Below are positions 23,222 through 35,055 of a stretch of 64,000 bases of DNA, in pieces (position 1 is the stretch's first letter; each line of letters opens with the position of its first letter). Origin of the DNA: Vandiemenella viatica (Eukaryota > Arthropoda > Insecta > Orthoptera > Morabidae); contig CM061920.1 of NCBI GenBank assembly GCA_031002005.1, positions 115,000,095-115,064,094 on the forward strand, read 5' to 3'. Under the pieces are notes generated by a model. The model saw nothing but the letters and a program-made list of their open reading frames with translations. It made no database searches and was not told where the DNA came from. Made by a program: the position numbers and the translations under genes.

Positions 23222-23966
23222 TTTACTTATTCACAGCCAAATAAAATAATATTACTACTGAAATATCCCGTTAATTCACACGCAAAACACAAACATAAAA
23301 TCACTTCCAAAATTTTCACAACGCCGCTTTCCGACGCAGAAAAACTCTTTAATGGGTACAGAAACCCATTTTGAACACAGACAACCTTTTATGAATTACT
23401 TACTTTACACAGAAATGGCCACAGTACTGCAAACATAAATTTTACAACACACAAAAAAATATGCATCAACATAACATTACAAATCACAATGGCTTTTACA
23501 CATTACAAATTAAATAAAACTCTTCCCACTACTGCTTAAAAAAAAATCTTTATTTGCTTAACTAAGGTCTTCTCAGTATTTAAATCTAATTTGGACAATT
23601 TTTTTTTTAATTTCCACAACCACTCTTATGACAAATTTACAGATTTAATTCTTCCGAAATTAACAAAAGTTTACTTCTGATTTTCATTCGTTTTCAAATT
23701 GTTGCATTTAACTGTTCGTTCTTTAAAGGAACTTAAATCACTTTTTATAAATTCATTACCGGTGTTTTATTTTACGGAAGTCATTGTATCAAATTCTGCT
23801 TGCTGCCACTCTTTCAGAAAATTATATTAAATTTCTGTACTTGCCAATGCTATGATGATCTTCTCGTCTGCTAACCTCTGCTCCAAAAAACTGCTGGCTC
23901 CCATCTAAGAATATCCAAGGTCGTTCTTGAATAAATGCAATATCTTGCGCTTGCAATATACTTATC

Positions 23967-23987
23967 CTGGCAGATTCGTCGCCACTG
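23967..23987 (-). promoter_or_regulatory. primer-binding site
   Basis: Just inside the 5' LTR the minus strand reads CAGTGGCGACGAATCTGCC. The TGGCGAC start is the usual beginning of insect gypsy primer sites matching a tRNA 3' end. Confidence 0.65.
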
Positions 23988-24560
23988 TGCGAGGTCCTCC
24001 TTATCCATTATTTAGACTGCGACAAGAAAGATTGATAGCCCGCTTTACTAGCACTTGGCCCTAATATGCCTTTTTATGGTAGTTGCTATCACCTCGCCGT
24101 TTGTATTAATATAAAGTAACTTTTATTACTAAACCCTCAATCATCTCTCAATTTGCGCAACGGATATCCTAATGCTATGTAAATGACTTTCGCCACACTT
24201 TTACTATAATTCACAATTTATTACACTCAAAAATTCACACAAGATACAATGCTTCCACTGAAACAATATTCTGTACATATTTGCATCACGCTAGCCGAAA
24301 TCAGTTTCTCCACATGTTCACCCTATTCTAGCCAAAAACAGTCTTTCGGCCATATTGGCTTGTTCCTTCCGCGACAACACAACCATACCGTACTGCCAAC
24401 TCTCGCAACATGAAATTACTAAACTAACTTATAATTACCCCGTTCTACACCAACTACTATGCTGGAAGACCTATACTATAAATAAAATATAAATTTATTT
24501 GCAATCAATTTATAATGTAATAATATAACTCAGAAATGACTGGTGAGTGGGGACCTCACA
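23988..24560 (-). repeat. 5' LTR of the gypsy element
   Basis: Same family as 19172-19752, in the upstream position relative to gag. It keeps the TG...CA termini. Confidence 0.93.
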
Positions 24561-24564
24561 CAGT

Positions 24565-25852
24565 CAACGTAACAAGAACTGAGGCAGCTTATAAATAAAA
24601 TATCGAAATAATCAAAATAACATCTTTGAAAAGAAGTGGTGAACAATTTAAAGCAACTGTTGAAGGAAAAAAAAACTGTTTTAAGAAAAAGCTATAGTTA
24701 GTCCCAGTGATGGAAGACTTTCTCCCAAGTATGTGTACAAGAATGTTGAACTAATTACGAGTTTACAGCTAGTTCTGTTATTATTTTCTTGAAAGTGTTG
24801 TGTAACTGTCACACAGAGAATTTCAATTTGTTAAAACTGTAATGTCTTTTCCACAGTTCAAAGTCATAAATTCTTTCTCACTGAAGTGAAAATTGATTGT
24901 AGGAAGTGAAATACAGAAAATAGTGTCACAGAGCCTGTAGGAGAATTCAACAAAGCCTTCAGCACTGCAAATGAATTACACAAATTGAAACATGAAACTG
25001 AAAGATTATTTGTTTAAAAACAAGCATTTTAAGGTAATATTTATAAGGTTTGAAAATTTTATTTCAGAAGATAAACAAATTTGAAAGTTTAATTCGCCAT
25101 GTGATTACAAGGAAATGGTGACAATCAGCAGCAAGGCCGCATGGACAAAGCAAGCAAATTTCGGGGAGAAGAAACAAAAGAGAATTAAAACCGAAGTATG
25201 GCAAGACTCTCAGCACGTAAAAGAACCTCATAACAAGCATTAGAGATAGTAAATAAAGTCCAAGTATGTTTTTTTAGACAAATAAATAAATTCAACCTTT
25301 AAATGGAGACAGACAGAAATTCAAAATAAAATTAAATGAAAGCTAAAATTAATTAAAGCAATAATACAGTAACAGTTTGAAAATAAAATTAAGCTTAAAG
25401 AGTGAACAAAGGGGATTCTGATGTTTAACCATGAAGTTACGTCATCGACTCTTGTCACAGATAATAGGATTCCGTCAAAAGCGAGACATGAACAATTAAA
25501 CAGAGCACAAAATTCTAAGAAGAATAGTGAATTCCCAACATAAAACTATAAGCAAACAAGAGAGATATAATTTTTAAAGTTTTGAAGGTGCACCTGAAGG
25601 ATTTTTGAGACAATAAAATGTAATGATGGGAAATTAAAGACTGCATCTGAATGCAAAATAGCCACAAAACTGTGACATTTGCCACATTAGATACAAAATT
25701 TAAATCAATATTGTGATTTAAGTACCTTTGTGAGGTACTAAATACTTTTAAGTCTATTGATATATAATTAAAATAATCAACACACAATGCTCAGAAATTA
25801 ATAACTGCTAAATGAATAGGTTTAGGAGAAAAGTTGTCATAGTTCTACATGA
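24565..25852. other. intronic sequence with no recognised feature
   Basis: AT-rich, with short open frames only. No element ends, domains or tandem repeats recognised. Confidence 0.5.
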
Positions 25853-27757
25853 TCCCACAAAAATAGTTCTTGTAAAAATAGGCCAAGTCTAGTGTTTGTG
25901 TAGAGACAAAAAGTTATGAGATCTTGTTCTGAGCCAAGTCTATTATACTTTCCAGTGTGTATTTACTTCTCTTTCTGAAATAAAACGGTTTCTCTTGGTG
26001 TTATAGATTGTTTATTCAGTCAAATTATCAATTTTTTATTGGTAACTTGACCATTTTGCATGCTATGTTTTCGTAAATATATATATAAATACCTTAAATG
26101 TGATGCTCTATCAAACTTACAGATACATAAAAGCCAAAATATCCCTCGCACATCTTTCAGGTCTTGGAATAAACAATATATATTATACGTTCCATTTCAG
26201 TACAATTATTATGAGGTTTGTTAGAAAAGTATCCGACCTCTCTTTTTTCTTTTCATTTTTTTTTGTGCATAAACCTGATGGATCTGAATGAAGCGCGCTT
26301 GCATGAACCGACCTTGAACTATCATGTGCATGCATGAATTTTTTTCCCCACCTGTTGACGGCATCAATTTTGGTAAGCAGCATTGAGTGAGGTTGTATGT
26401 AGTGTTCTCGTCGGCTTTTAATTGCAAGGAAAATGATGAAATGAATGGAGCAGTGCTACTGCATTAAATTTTGCCAGAAACCGGGCGACAGGCAGATGGA
26501 AACCATTTGGAACATTCAGATAGCTTCGGTGAAAATGCTATGGACATCACACAGAATAAGAAGTGGTACAACCAGTTTAAAAATGGACACACGTTGGTGG
26601 AGAGCGAGCCACGCTCTGGTCGGCCATCAACATGCCGAAGTAATCAGGCTATTGCCAAAGTGGATGCTGTGGTGATGCAGGACTGTCATGTGACAAGAGG
26701 TGGGCATTAGCACTTTTTTTTGGCACATTCCATTGTAAAAGAAGATTTGGCCATGAATAGTGTGTCGGCATAATTCATGCAGAAGCTGCTGACAATGGCG
26801 CAAAAGTAACTTCACTTTGAAGTCTTGCAGGACATGCTGGATGTCACAGAGAGCCCAGCTTTATGAATGCCATAATCACTGGTGACGACTCCTGGGTGTA
26901 CGGGAATGACCTGAAAACCAAATCCCAGTTATCACAGTAGAAGCATCCCACATCACCAAGACCAAAGCAGGCCTGCCAAGTGCACAACAACGCCAAAGTG
27001 ATGCTGACTGCTTTCTTTAACTCCCACAGTCTGGTATACCACAAGTACACACCACAGGATCAAGCAATCAGCAAAGAGTACTAAAGGGAAGTCCTCTATC
27101 ACCTACTGATGCTGTGCGGCACAAGAGACTGGAGTTGTGGTCAACAGGAAATTGGCACCTCCATCATGACAATGCTCCAGTACATTCCTCGCACTTGATT
27201 CATGCTTTTTTTTTTTTTTTTTTTGCAAAAAACAGACTCCAGTGATTCAAGAGGATCTTTACTCTCCTGACATGGCCCCCTGCGGCTTCTGTCTGTTCCC
27301 CAAACTCAAAAGGCAATTGAAAGGAAAGCGATTTCAGACAAGAGACGGCATTATGGCTCCAACAACAGCAGTGCTAAACTCCCTTCAAAATAGGCTTTTC
27401 CGGAATGCTTCCAACAATGATGGCACCACTGGGACAAATGAGTGGAGTCCCAAGGATACTACTTTGAGGGTGATTAGGTTTCAAATGCTCCAGGTATACC
27501 AGTTTTTTCACCCCAGCCAAAGGTCAAATACTTTTCTAACAGATCTCGTACATATATAATGGCCAAGCCACCACACTTTTGATTATTATTCTAACTAAAT
27601 TATCTATAACACCAAGAGAAACCATTTTGTTTAAGAAAGTGAAGTGAATACACGCAGCAAAGTATAGACTTGGCTGAGAACAAGATCTCATAACTTTCCG
27701 TCATTATACAAGCATGAGACCTGGCCTACTTTTAGAAAAATTGTTTTTGTGGCATCT
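25853..27757. repeat. foldback element (~205-bp arms) split by a mariner
   Basis: Left arm 25853-26056 and right arm 27550-27757 are diverged reverse complements. Landmarks are 'agttatgagatcttgttctg' (25913) against its complement near 27690, and 'ggtttctcttggtgttatag' (25989) against its complement near 27605. The mariner at 26212-27548 occupies most of the loop, its right end touching the right arm. Without the mariner the element would be about 566 bp. Confidence 0.85.
26212..27548 (+). mobile_element. decayed mariner nested in the foldback element
   Basis: Terminal repeats of about 28 bp with a few mismatches, sharing the core TTAGAAAAGTAT (26219-26232 and its complement near 27525-27540), and TA at both outer edges (26210-26211 and 27549-27550). 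Inside is a transposase relic starting at 26445 (MEQCYCIKFCQKPGDRQME). A frame change near 26520 leads to KWYNQFKNGHTLVESEPRSG and RPSTCRSNQAIAKVDAVVMQ. Later blocks are MNAIITGDDSWVYGND (about 26862, the usual GDES reading GDDS) and PDMAPCGFCLFPKLKRQLKG (about 27268). A T run near 27210 adds to the damage. Multiple stops; inactive. Confidence 0.88.
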
Positions 27758-27854
27758 CGTTTCCTTTGGTAAGCTGATTATGATTGTTGTTATGATTGTT
27801 TTTCAAATGTGACAATTCCGTTTGAAAATCGGCTAATAAGAACGTTTCAGAACT

Positions 27855-28935
27855 GAAGACATCAATATATGTAGCGATTTCAGCAACGCCTTTGACATGG
27901 TTAACCATGATATACTGGTCAATAAATTGAGTCGTCATGGGGTACAATCCAAAGCCTTGGACTGGCATCGCTGGTATTTATCTGACAGGCATTTACAAGA
28001 ATATGTTAATGGTCATTTATCAAAAGAGCACACTGTTACCACTATTTGTTACAACACGAGGAATATTGTATTGTAAATAAAAGACAGATTCTTGGAATTG
28101 GAATATATTTCTCTTTAACTTATAGACTTCCAGAAAATATGGTCGCCACTGTAACACATACAAATTCCATACAGAAATAAATTTTGTATATCTTGAAGTA
28201 TAATTATTTTTTATTTTTCTTCTCACAATACTTCCCCTGAATACCAAAAACAAATGCCGGCCATGTTAAAATATATTTGGATAACGTTCCGATACGAAAG
28301 ATTACAAGGTCCATTTTCCACGCAGGATCAGTTCACTTTCATCTCAGCAGCTATTATTCCAAACATTTAAATCCTACTGTTCTATTATATTAGTTTAACT
28401 CCATACTTTTCTCTCCTTTCGACTTAAGTTCAATTGCAACGTTATTCCAAATAAAATTGCCTTTTTTCTTCAACGCCATTCATAACATTTCTGTGCCATC
28501 GCTAGCAACAATAACTTTCCCCAAAGATACTATATTTCTGAATACCTGTATCTAAATGAATAATTGCCATCTCATCTGCTACTCTTTTCCCTGTTAGTTC
28601 TATGCACATTTAGTTTCTTAATTATACTTACATTTATTAGTATTATTAACACCCTCAATGTTATGACTATTATATTCCCATCTAAATGTGAGGATCAATT
28701 TCAACAATCTCTCGCTAATTCTATTGTAAGGGCTTGTTGTGTTACATGTGTGCCACAAGTTTCCCATCTGGGACCTATCCTATTTAGCATATTCATAAAT
28801 CATATTGGTGAAAAATTTAAATCCGAGTATCTACTGTATGTTGATTATATGAAGATCTTTAGAGCAATATGCAGAGAACAGACATTGATATTCCACAGCG
28901 AGACATTTCCGAGCCAGAGGTATTTTGTGAGGTAA
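27855..28935 (+). pseudogene. LINE reverse transcriptase in two pieces
   Basis: Piece one (about 27870-28015) reads DFSNAFDMVNHDILVNKL and then WHRWYLSDRHLQEYVNG, the RT palm region of Jockey/CR1-type LINEs where DLSKAFDTVNH is usual. Piece two (about 28740-28870) reads VTCVPQVSHLGPILFSIFIN followed by LLYVDYMKIFRAI, standing for GVPQGSHLGPLLF and YADD. The catalytic YADD has become YVDY. The two pieces are separated by about 700 bp of unrelated sequence, so a later insertion probably split the element. Confidence 0.8.
28016..28690. other. insertion separating the two LINE RT pieces
   Basis: Contains no protein match. A segment near 28130-28155 reads, on the minus strand, CAGTGGCGACCATATTTTC, similar at its start to the primer-binding site of the gypsy element at 23.97 kb. 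It may therefore be an LTR remnant in minus orientation, but no LTR pair can be shown. Confidence 0.35.
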
Positions 28936-29052
28936 ATAAGTTGCAACTTATATAAAAAAAGTGCTATCATGGTTTTTCAAGTTAACAGATTTAAGTGGCT
29001 GGGCTTGCTTGGTCACTTACACACCTCTGTCAACATAAAACCCACTAACCTA

Positions 29053-29805
29053 CCACTATGTATAGCAACCCTAAAATAAATAATACCACTCTCTGCAAGC
29101 AATGGGTGTGCATAAAAACAAAGTAAAATTTAAGATGTTAGTTAAAGTTGCTGATCTGTATGAATTAAAGAAAGCTGATAGCTGCCATCCATATCATACA
29201 AAATGTAACATCCCATTCAGCCTAGCCATTCGATGCAAACGCATCTGCTCCAATCATGAGTCCTTTACTCTCTACACCAACAGCTTGACCCAGGCACCCA
29301 TAAACAACAATTATCCTACAGAACTAATTCAAAAATAGCTATCAAGAGTCAGGAACTGTTCCCCACACCGACACAAACAACCTAAAGTCAACCAGAACCG
29401 TTTTCTCACCCAATTTTTCCCTGGTCTGGAATCGGTAAACCATATTCTTCCTTTCTGCTATGACTTTCTTAGGTACTTTCCTGAAATGAGCCGCATTCTT
29501 CCCACTATCCTTTCCACCAACCCCCAGGTCACCTTCAGCAGACCACCTAATCTAAAAAACATTCTTGTACATAAATATCAACCCTCTGATGCTCCTAAAC
29601 CACCGTTTGGATCCTTCCCTTGTAAGAGACCCCGTTGCAAAACTTGCGGTATGCATCCACCTACCACTATGTATAGCAACCCTAAAATAAATAATAAATG
29701 TGTTACCAACAATGCCCCACTCTCTGCAAGCAATGGGTGTGCATAAAAACAAAGTAAAATTTAAGATGTTAGTTAAAGTTGCTGATCTGTATGAATTAAA
29801 GAAAT
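29053..29805 (+). repeat. ~120-bp direct repeat bracketing a Penelope relic
   Basis: Copy 1 is 29053-29174 and copy 2 is about 29661-29805. Both contain 'taccactatgtatagcaacc', 'tctctgcaagcaatgggtgt' and 'gatgttagttaaagttgctg'. Copy 1 lacks about 24 bp present in copy 2 ('aaatgtgttaccaacaatgc' region). The near identity suggests a local duplication or a tandem element arrangement. Confidence 0.9.
29175..29745 (+). pseudogene. second Penelope-like element fragment, different lineage
   Basis: One frame reads from CHPYHTKCNIPFSLAIRCKR (about 29183) through FTLYTNSLTQAPINNNYP (about 29266). A TAG follows at 29336-29338, then NRFLTQFFPGLESVNHILP and finally LSTNPQVTFSRPPNLKNILV (about 29510) and FGSFPCKRPRCKTC (about 29605). 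The cysteine-bearing 'R-P-x-N-L-K-x-I-L-V ... C-x-R-x-R-C-x-T-C' region precedes the GIY-YIG domain in many Penelope-like elements. RT and nuclease domains are absent. It is unlike the copy at 1.1-3.4 kb. Confidence 0.75.
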
Positions 29806-30372
29806 ATCAGTTACATAGCCTCATCCAATGCAAATATAGACAGTATTTTTCTGTTGGTTTTAAAGTATACACATGCAAAGTTCCATCAATACTGGATAAA
29901 AACAGAGTATGTGTAAAGAACATTATCAAAAATTATGAGGGTTGAAGGGGGAGTTGGGTTTTCGCAAATCAAATGTACACAGTATTTTTCTGTTTTAAAG
30001 TATACGTGTGAAACATTTCATATATATCGGATAAAAATTGTGGGTGTGTATAGAAAACTAACAAAAATTATGGGGTGGAAAGGGGAACTGGAGTTGGATT
30101 TGTGAAAACCAAATGTTGACATTATTTTTCTGTTTATTTTAAAGTATACGTGTGCAAAGTTCCATCAAAATCGGATAAAAAAAATGTGGGTTCATATAAA
30201 ATTAAGGGTTGTAAAGTGGGAGAGGGGGTGATTTTTTATTTATTTATTTGTCAGAAACCTTTGCAAGTGTGCACACAATAACTCATCAAAGTTTCATCGC
30301 AAATCAGATGAATGGTATTGGAACGCATACAAGACGAACATACAAACAAACATTCATTTTTATGTATAAGTT
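29806..30372 (+). repeat. LINE-like 3' tail with ~135-bp tandem units
   Basis: Three diverged copies of a unit holding 'cagtatttttctgttttaaa', 'gtatacgtgtgcaaagttcc' and 'atcggataaaaa' start near 29838, 29974 and 30114. The block then runs to 'gaacatacaaacaaacattc' at about 30338, an ending common at the 3' side of RTE-like LINEs and related short elements in insects. Assignment is by resemblance only. Confidence 0.6.
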
Positions 30373-31482
30373 AATCCACCTCTCTTTTCAAACTTATATA
30401 AAATAGCTGCCTTCAGCATTAATCTACATGAATGACTACAATTTGTAATATACTTTTAATACTGTCAAATAGCTATTGAGAATGCATTATAAATCCAGCA
30501 TCCCAGTTATATCTGACAGATACTGAAGTGATGCTATGCAGAGAGGAATAAAGTCTTGCCATTTTAAAACATCAGGTACTTTAGCAGACATCATTTTCAG
30601 TGAGGAAACAAATGCCGCAGTGACACAAAAATGACCACCCCCCCCCTCAAGAAAGTGTAATTTTGATACAAATGCAAAAATTGAAAAAGGAGGCATCCAA
30701 ATTCAACAGGCAAAAGAAGATGCAACTACCCATATCCCTTTCATTCATACATTTACAGGATGTGACAAAATATTAGTATTTTTTGGCTAAGGAAAGAAAA
30801 ATTCTGCTGCCTCATTCAACACCAACCACATCTGAAGGTACCATGCATATTAAATTCTAATAACCCATAGGCTCTGGAGATAGTAAAGGGAACAGTTAAT
30901 CTTGGAATGGTAAATTGGTTGTCGGACAATGGATGGGCTCAGATAAGAAATGTTTACGGAATCTGCCTAGAGAAGATCCATTCAAGCTAACATGGTTGGC
31001 ACTAACATCAGATGCGGAGTTGCACTCACTACACACGTACCACCAACTGATAGCATGGCTGGGTCGAGAAATGTACCCATTACCACGGAGATGAAGGAAA
31101 TAATTGTCCAGTCTTATTTCAGTCGCAATAATAAAAAATAAATCCTGTACCTGAATTTATTGTATAGGTTGTATCATGTTTCTACAAGAAAGTTTTTCAA
31201 CTGCTTGCAAATATTGATCTGGTCTGTCTCGCAAAAATGTCCTAAGATTAAAGTAGATAAAGGAGAGGAAGCATTCTTCGATGCTGCTCCTTATGCAATG
31301 GATGAATGAGATGCAATTCTAGATGAGGACATTTATGAAGAAATTTATTTATGACCAATTTTAATTTAATATGAATTTATTATAACTTAACTTTGACTGT
31401 GTAAATAAACTTTGTGCCTTAACGTTAAGCTTTCAATTCTGCAACTTATCTTTCCAACTGGTATAAATACCGTCTGTAATAG
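30373..31482. other. intronic sequence with no recognised feature
   Basis: Short open frames only. A C run near 30640 and a short patch of GC-richer sequence near 30950-31080 were examined without result. Confidence 0.5.
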
Positions 31483-31800
31483 TGGTCTGGTAGCTCAGTG
31501 GTTAAGACATAAGACTTGAGATCGAAATCTCAGTCGCAGCTGGTATTTTCAAAGGCCATTAAGTCAAACTCCACCTCTGCCACAGTTTGCTGTGAAATAT
31601 GAGGTAAGCCGTAACACTTCTGTGGTTCGGATTCCACGTAAAGCTATAGGTTCCTTACACCCAGTGCAATTACCTTGTTAGGTTAGATAGCCACAACGAC
31701 GCGCATTGCATGGCGAATCGAAAACACTGTCACCTGGCAGACGAACAATCCTTCGGTATCATCTGATTTGATCATCATTAATCAAAGCTGAATAAAAATA
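31483..31800 (+). mobile_element. tRNA-derived SINE, family B
   Basis: Starts with a tRNA-like head, 'tggtagctcagtggttaag' (A box) and 'gagatcgaaatctc' (degenerate B box), followed by a body with 'tgtggttcggattccacgta' and ending near an AATAAA-type 3' end at about 31790. The stretch 'ggtattttcaaaggccatta' resembles the SINE on the minus strand at 55.7-56.0 kb, so both are copies of one family. Confidence 0.75.
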
Positions 31801-33189
31801 CATATCTATATATTATGTCATACAAAAAATACATATATATATATATATATATAAGTTACATATACAGGTGTTCAATGTCATTTAGTGTGACAAACTTTTA
31901 AGAAAAATGTGAAATTTTGCTGATTTTCAAAGAACTGCGGCTTGCTTAGTTTTGTGTTTACAAAAATCTTTCTACTACAGAAGTAAGAGTAAATTTTGTC
32001 CTCTTTGAAATTGAAAATTAAGTATTTCGTGCTAGGACTCATCAGGAAGGAGTTATAGATAAAATGAAAAAATGTTGCTGACATTTTGATGTTTTTTGGC
32101 CACAGAAAATTGTACCAAGGATGTTGGAGGTCGGAAACTTTGACTCTGCATATTCTCACCAATGTATACAACATAAGAAAAAAATATCTTCTATGTGATA
32201 TATTACTTGATAAAACTACCCTGTAACTAGACTATGAGGGAATTTCATCATTGCATTACGCTCTGTTTACACGATGCAAGTTGACTGGAATGAGTGTACT
32301 GTCTTGTTGCGTGCAGCACTGGATAGTCCACTCTCCTCGTGTAAACAGGTACAAGACAGGTAGTTGACTGAGGATAGTGGACTCGGTTCACGTTCAACTT
32401 TTGATGAGCGAGTTCAACAATCAAGATGGTGACAACTAAAAAGTCACGTAAGCAGAGTGAAGCAGAGGCATTAAAATCTTTAGAACTGCGTGGAAGTGAG
32501 GAAATTCCATGGAATTTTAGGAATAAAACTTATAAGAACAAGGATTTTAAGTCTCTGCTATCAAAAAATTGCTTCATAGCGGTGTCATTTTTTATGTATC
32601 GGAAAAAATATTTCATAATAGCTCTTCAAATCGAGATACATTTAGCCTTAAACTAGACGAACCGTGCGAATATTTCGTGAATAAAATGCGATGAATAGTG
32701 AGGTTGAATGCTTGTAATTTAAAGAAAAATAGAACCATACTTTTGTAGCAAATACTTATTTTTTTAGTGCAATAGGTACACATCAAAATACTTACAACAT
32801 ATTACAAAACAGTAACGAAAATTTAAAACACGCTGTATTTACGACAAACTATCACTGACCTTAACAGGATACAACCAACCTGAACAAAATACACTTAACA
32901 TATCATGTAATATTTGTTGCTGTGCGAATAAAATGTTTACATTGGAATTGTATAGCAAAAGGAAAGTGTTTCCATAACAGAAAAAAATATCCAAAAAGCT
33001 ACTTACTGAATAAGAAAAAGTTTATTGACTTCTGTGATATCTGCTGCTGCAATCTAGGGACTTGGCTCTGAACATTCTCATACCCGCTTCCACTTTAAAC
33101 ACCAAATCCCAAATAATTCTTTCTTAGTTTATGATTTTACCTAACTGGAGACCTTAATCTTTAAAACAATATGATATTTGTCGATTTTG
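31801..33189. other. intronic sequence; one short hairpin, otherwise empty
   Basis: An AT microsatellite lies near 31838-31852. A perfect 12-bp inverted repeat (CTGTTTACACGA near 32270 and its complement near 32338) precedes a 76-codon open frame (32426-32656, MVTTKKSRKQSEAEALKSL) that I do not recognise. The arrangement recalls the start of some DNA transposons, but no family can be named. Confidence 0.35.
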
Positions 33190-34380
33190 GCTAGGTATCG
33201 AAGAAGATAAGTAGCTTTTAATTTTAAAAAAAAAAAACACCATGTAGAAATAATATTGATACTTTTGCCCTTTAAGGGTTGAATTCAAAAATTTCTTTTA
33301 TAAAAAATAGCTGGCGACAGAAAAATGGGTTGTAAAAATTTTAATACTTTTGCCCTCTAAGGTTAGAATTTTTTTAAATTTCTTTCTTAAAATGTGGTAA
33401 CAGAACCAAAGACATTACGAAGACCTCAATCTTTTAAATGATACCCAATTTATCAATTTTGTTTAATTGTCAAGGGAGATAAATGACTCGAGATACAAAA
33501 AAAACGCATTTTAGAAAAATTGACATTTTTGGCCTTTAAGGTTCGAATTACGAAAAATACCTTTCTTAAAATATAATGTTACCACGGCGGAGACCTTAGT
33601 CCTTAATATGATATCTCATTTATCTATATCGGTTAGATATCAAGGGAGATAAATAGCTCGTGACACAAAAATGCGTTTAGAACCATTTATACTTTTTCCC
33701 TTTAAGGGTTGAAGTCTAAAAACTTCTTTCCTAAAATATGATATCACCAAAAATTAGAAAATATTCCTCATAATCTTACTTGATTTATCGACTTTGGATA
33801 GACATCCAGGAAGATAAGAGGCTCGAGACACAAAAAACGCATTTTAGAAAAATTGACATATTTTCCCTTTAAGGGTCGAATTACGAAAAATTCATCTTTT
33901 AAAATATTATGTTACCACTGCCGAGACCTCAGTCTTTAATATGATACCTAATTTATCTATATCGGTTAGATATTAAGGGAGATAAATCGCTCGTGACACA
34001 AAAACGCATTGCAAAAATTATGATACTTTTGCCATTTTAAGGTCGAATTCCGAAAAATTTCTGTCTTAATATATGACGTCACTAAAGCGGAGATCTTAAT
34101 CTTTAAAATGATACTTCATTAAACGATTTCAGATAGGTATCCAGGGAGATAAATGATTCGTAACACGGAAAAAAGCATTTTAGAAATATTGACATTTTGC
34201 CCTTTAAGGGTCGAATTCTGAAAAACTTCATTTCTTAAAATATGATGTGACCAAAGTGGAGACCATATGCTTTAAAATGACACCTCATTCATTGATTTCA
34301 GTTAAGTATGAAGGAAGATACAGGCTTATGACAAAAAATACCTTATAGAAATAATATATATATATATGCACAGTTTAAGG
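33190..34380 (+). repeat. ~167-bp satellite array, orientation 1
   Basis: Tandem monomers recognised by the core CCCTTTAAGGG. Cores lie at about 33268, 33353, 33532, 33698, 33865, 34032, 34200 and a last one near 34371. Apart from one short spacing, the period is 166-179 bp, mostly 166-168. Other conserved phrases are 'ttcttaaaatatgatgt', 'gcggagacct' and 'agggagataaat'. The same monomer forms the array at 58.26-59.74 kb in the opposite orientation. Confidence 0.95.
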
Positions 34381-34559
34381 TAATAATTGAACTCGCTATC
34401 TCCAAACAATGTTTTCTCATTACAGAAGACCAAAATTTCTAAGCAAATGAAGATAACTATTAATTATGAGCATATTAGAAACTACTATTACTATTAAAAT
34501 TACTCCGCGATTCACTAAAAGTGTTTGGCGGAGGGTGCATTGCACCTATCAGGAAAGAT

Positions 34560-34692
34560 AATGGTTTGGAAGGGATATACGGGATATGGCAGGTGGCGCC
34601 CATGGGCTATTGTGAGGAACCATCCCAGCATTCACCTGGAGCGATCTAGGGAAACCATGGAACACCCAGATCAGGATGGCCAGATCAGAAAC
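34560..34692 (-). mobile_element. SINE family A fragment
   Basis: Matches the body of the SINE at 60.29-60.55 kb: 'cagcattcacctggagcgat' followed by 'aaaccatggaacacccagat' lines up with 'cggcattcacctggagtgat' and 'aaaccatggaaaacccaaat'. The tRNA-like head is missing. Confidence 0.75.
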
Positions 34693-34735
34693 TCGCAATA
34701 CAAGAAAATTAAGCTAAATCAGCTTCAGTAAAGTA

Positions 34736-35053
34736 CAGTAGAAGTCCGATTATATGAGCCGCCGGGTTAACCGAGGCAAATTTTTGAAATATGATAGGGA
34801 GCTTTTATGAAGATTAGGAATATTTTTTGAACTAGTGTGTACAATATTAAGCGTGGTACTGTAGGGTTTGCCTGTATCCCAAATTTATTGCTTCACTAAT
34901 TAGTTTTACACTGTAAATAAATTGTAATATTTCAGTCTCAATACGTTTTTTTTTATTCATTGTAACCTTTTTCCATAACCTCCGGTTATCCAAGTTTTTC
35001 ATTATCCGAGGTGGTCCTGGTCCCATTTACCTTGGATAATCGGACTTCTACTG
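34736..35053. mobile_element. pogo/Tigger-type MITE
   Basis: A 318-bp non-coding element with terminal inverted repeats starting CAGTAGAAGTCCGATTAT, identical over 18 bp at both ends, and TA duplicated at 34734-34735 and 35054-35055. The CAGT start and TA target are those of the pogo group. No transposase inside. Confidence 0.88.
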
Positions 35054-35055
35054 TA

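Larger units (their letters stand above)
19172..24560 (-). mobile_element. gypsy-type LTR retrotransposon lacking PR-RT-RNase H
   Basis: A 5389-bp element in minus orientation, flanked by a 4-bp target duplication CAGT (19168-19171 and 24561-24564). LTRs of 581 and 573 bp bracket a 4.2-kb interior. The order on the minus strand is 5' LTR, primer-binding site, gag, integrase, polypurine tract, 3' LTR. Nothing resembling protease, reverse transcriptase or RNase H lies between gag and integrase, so a block of pol is missing. The element is non-autonomous and both remaining genes carry breaks. Confidence 0.93.

Noticed and set aside
21448..23249. Several plus-strand frames opposite gag (for example 22932-23249)
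   Set aside because: They are antisense shadows of the gypsy gag frame.
28130..28155. Gypsy-type primer-binding site on the minus strand (CAGTGGCGACC)
   Set aside because: Only about ten bases match the pattern, and no LTR pair or target duplication could be drawn around it.
32266..32656. Harbinger-like DNA transposon start
   Set aside because: A 12-bp inverted pair and a 76-codon frame are suggestive but have no transposase motif.
33190..34380. CRISPR-like array
   Set aside because: Regular spacing is that of a 167-bp satellite with whole-monomer similarity, not short repeats with unique spacers.
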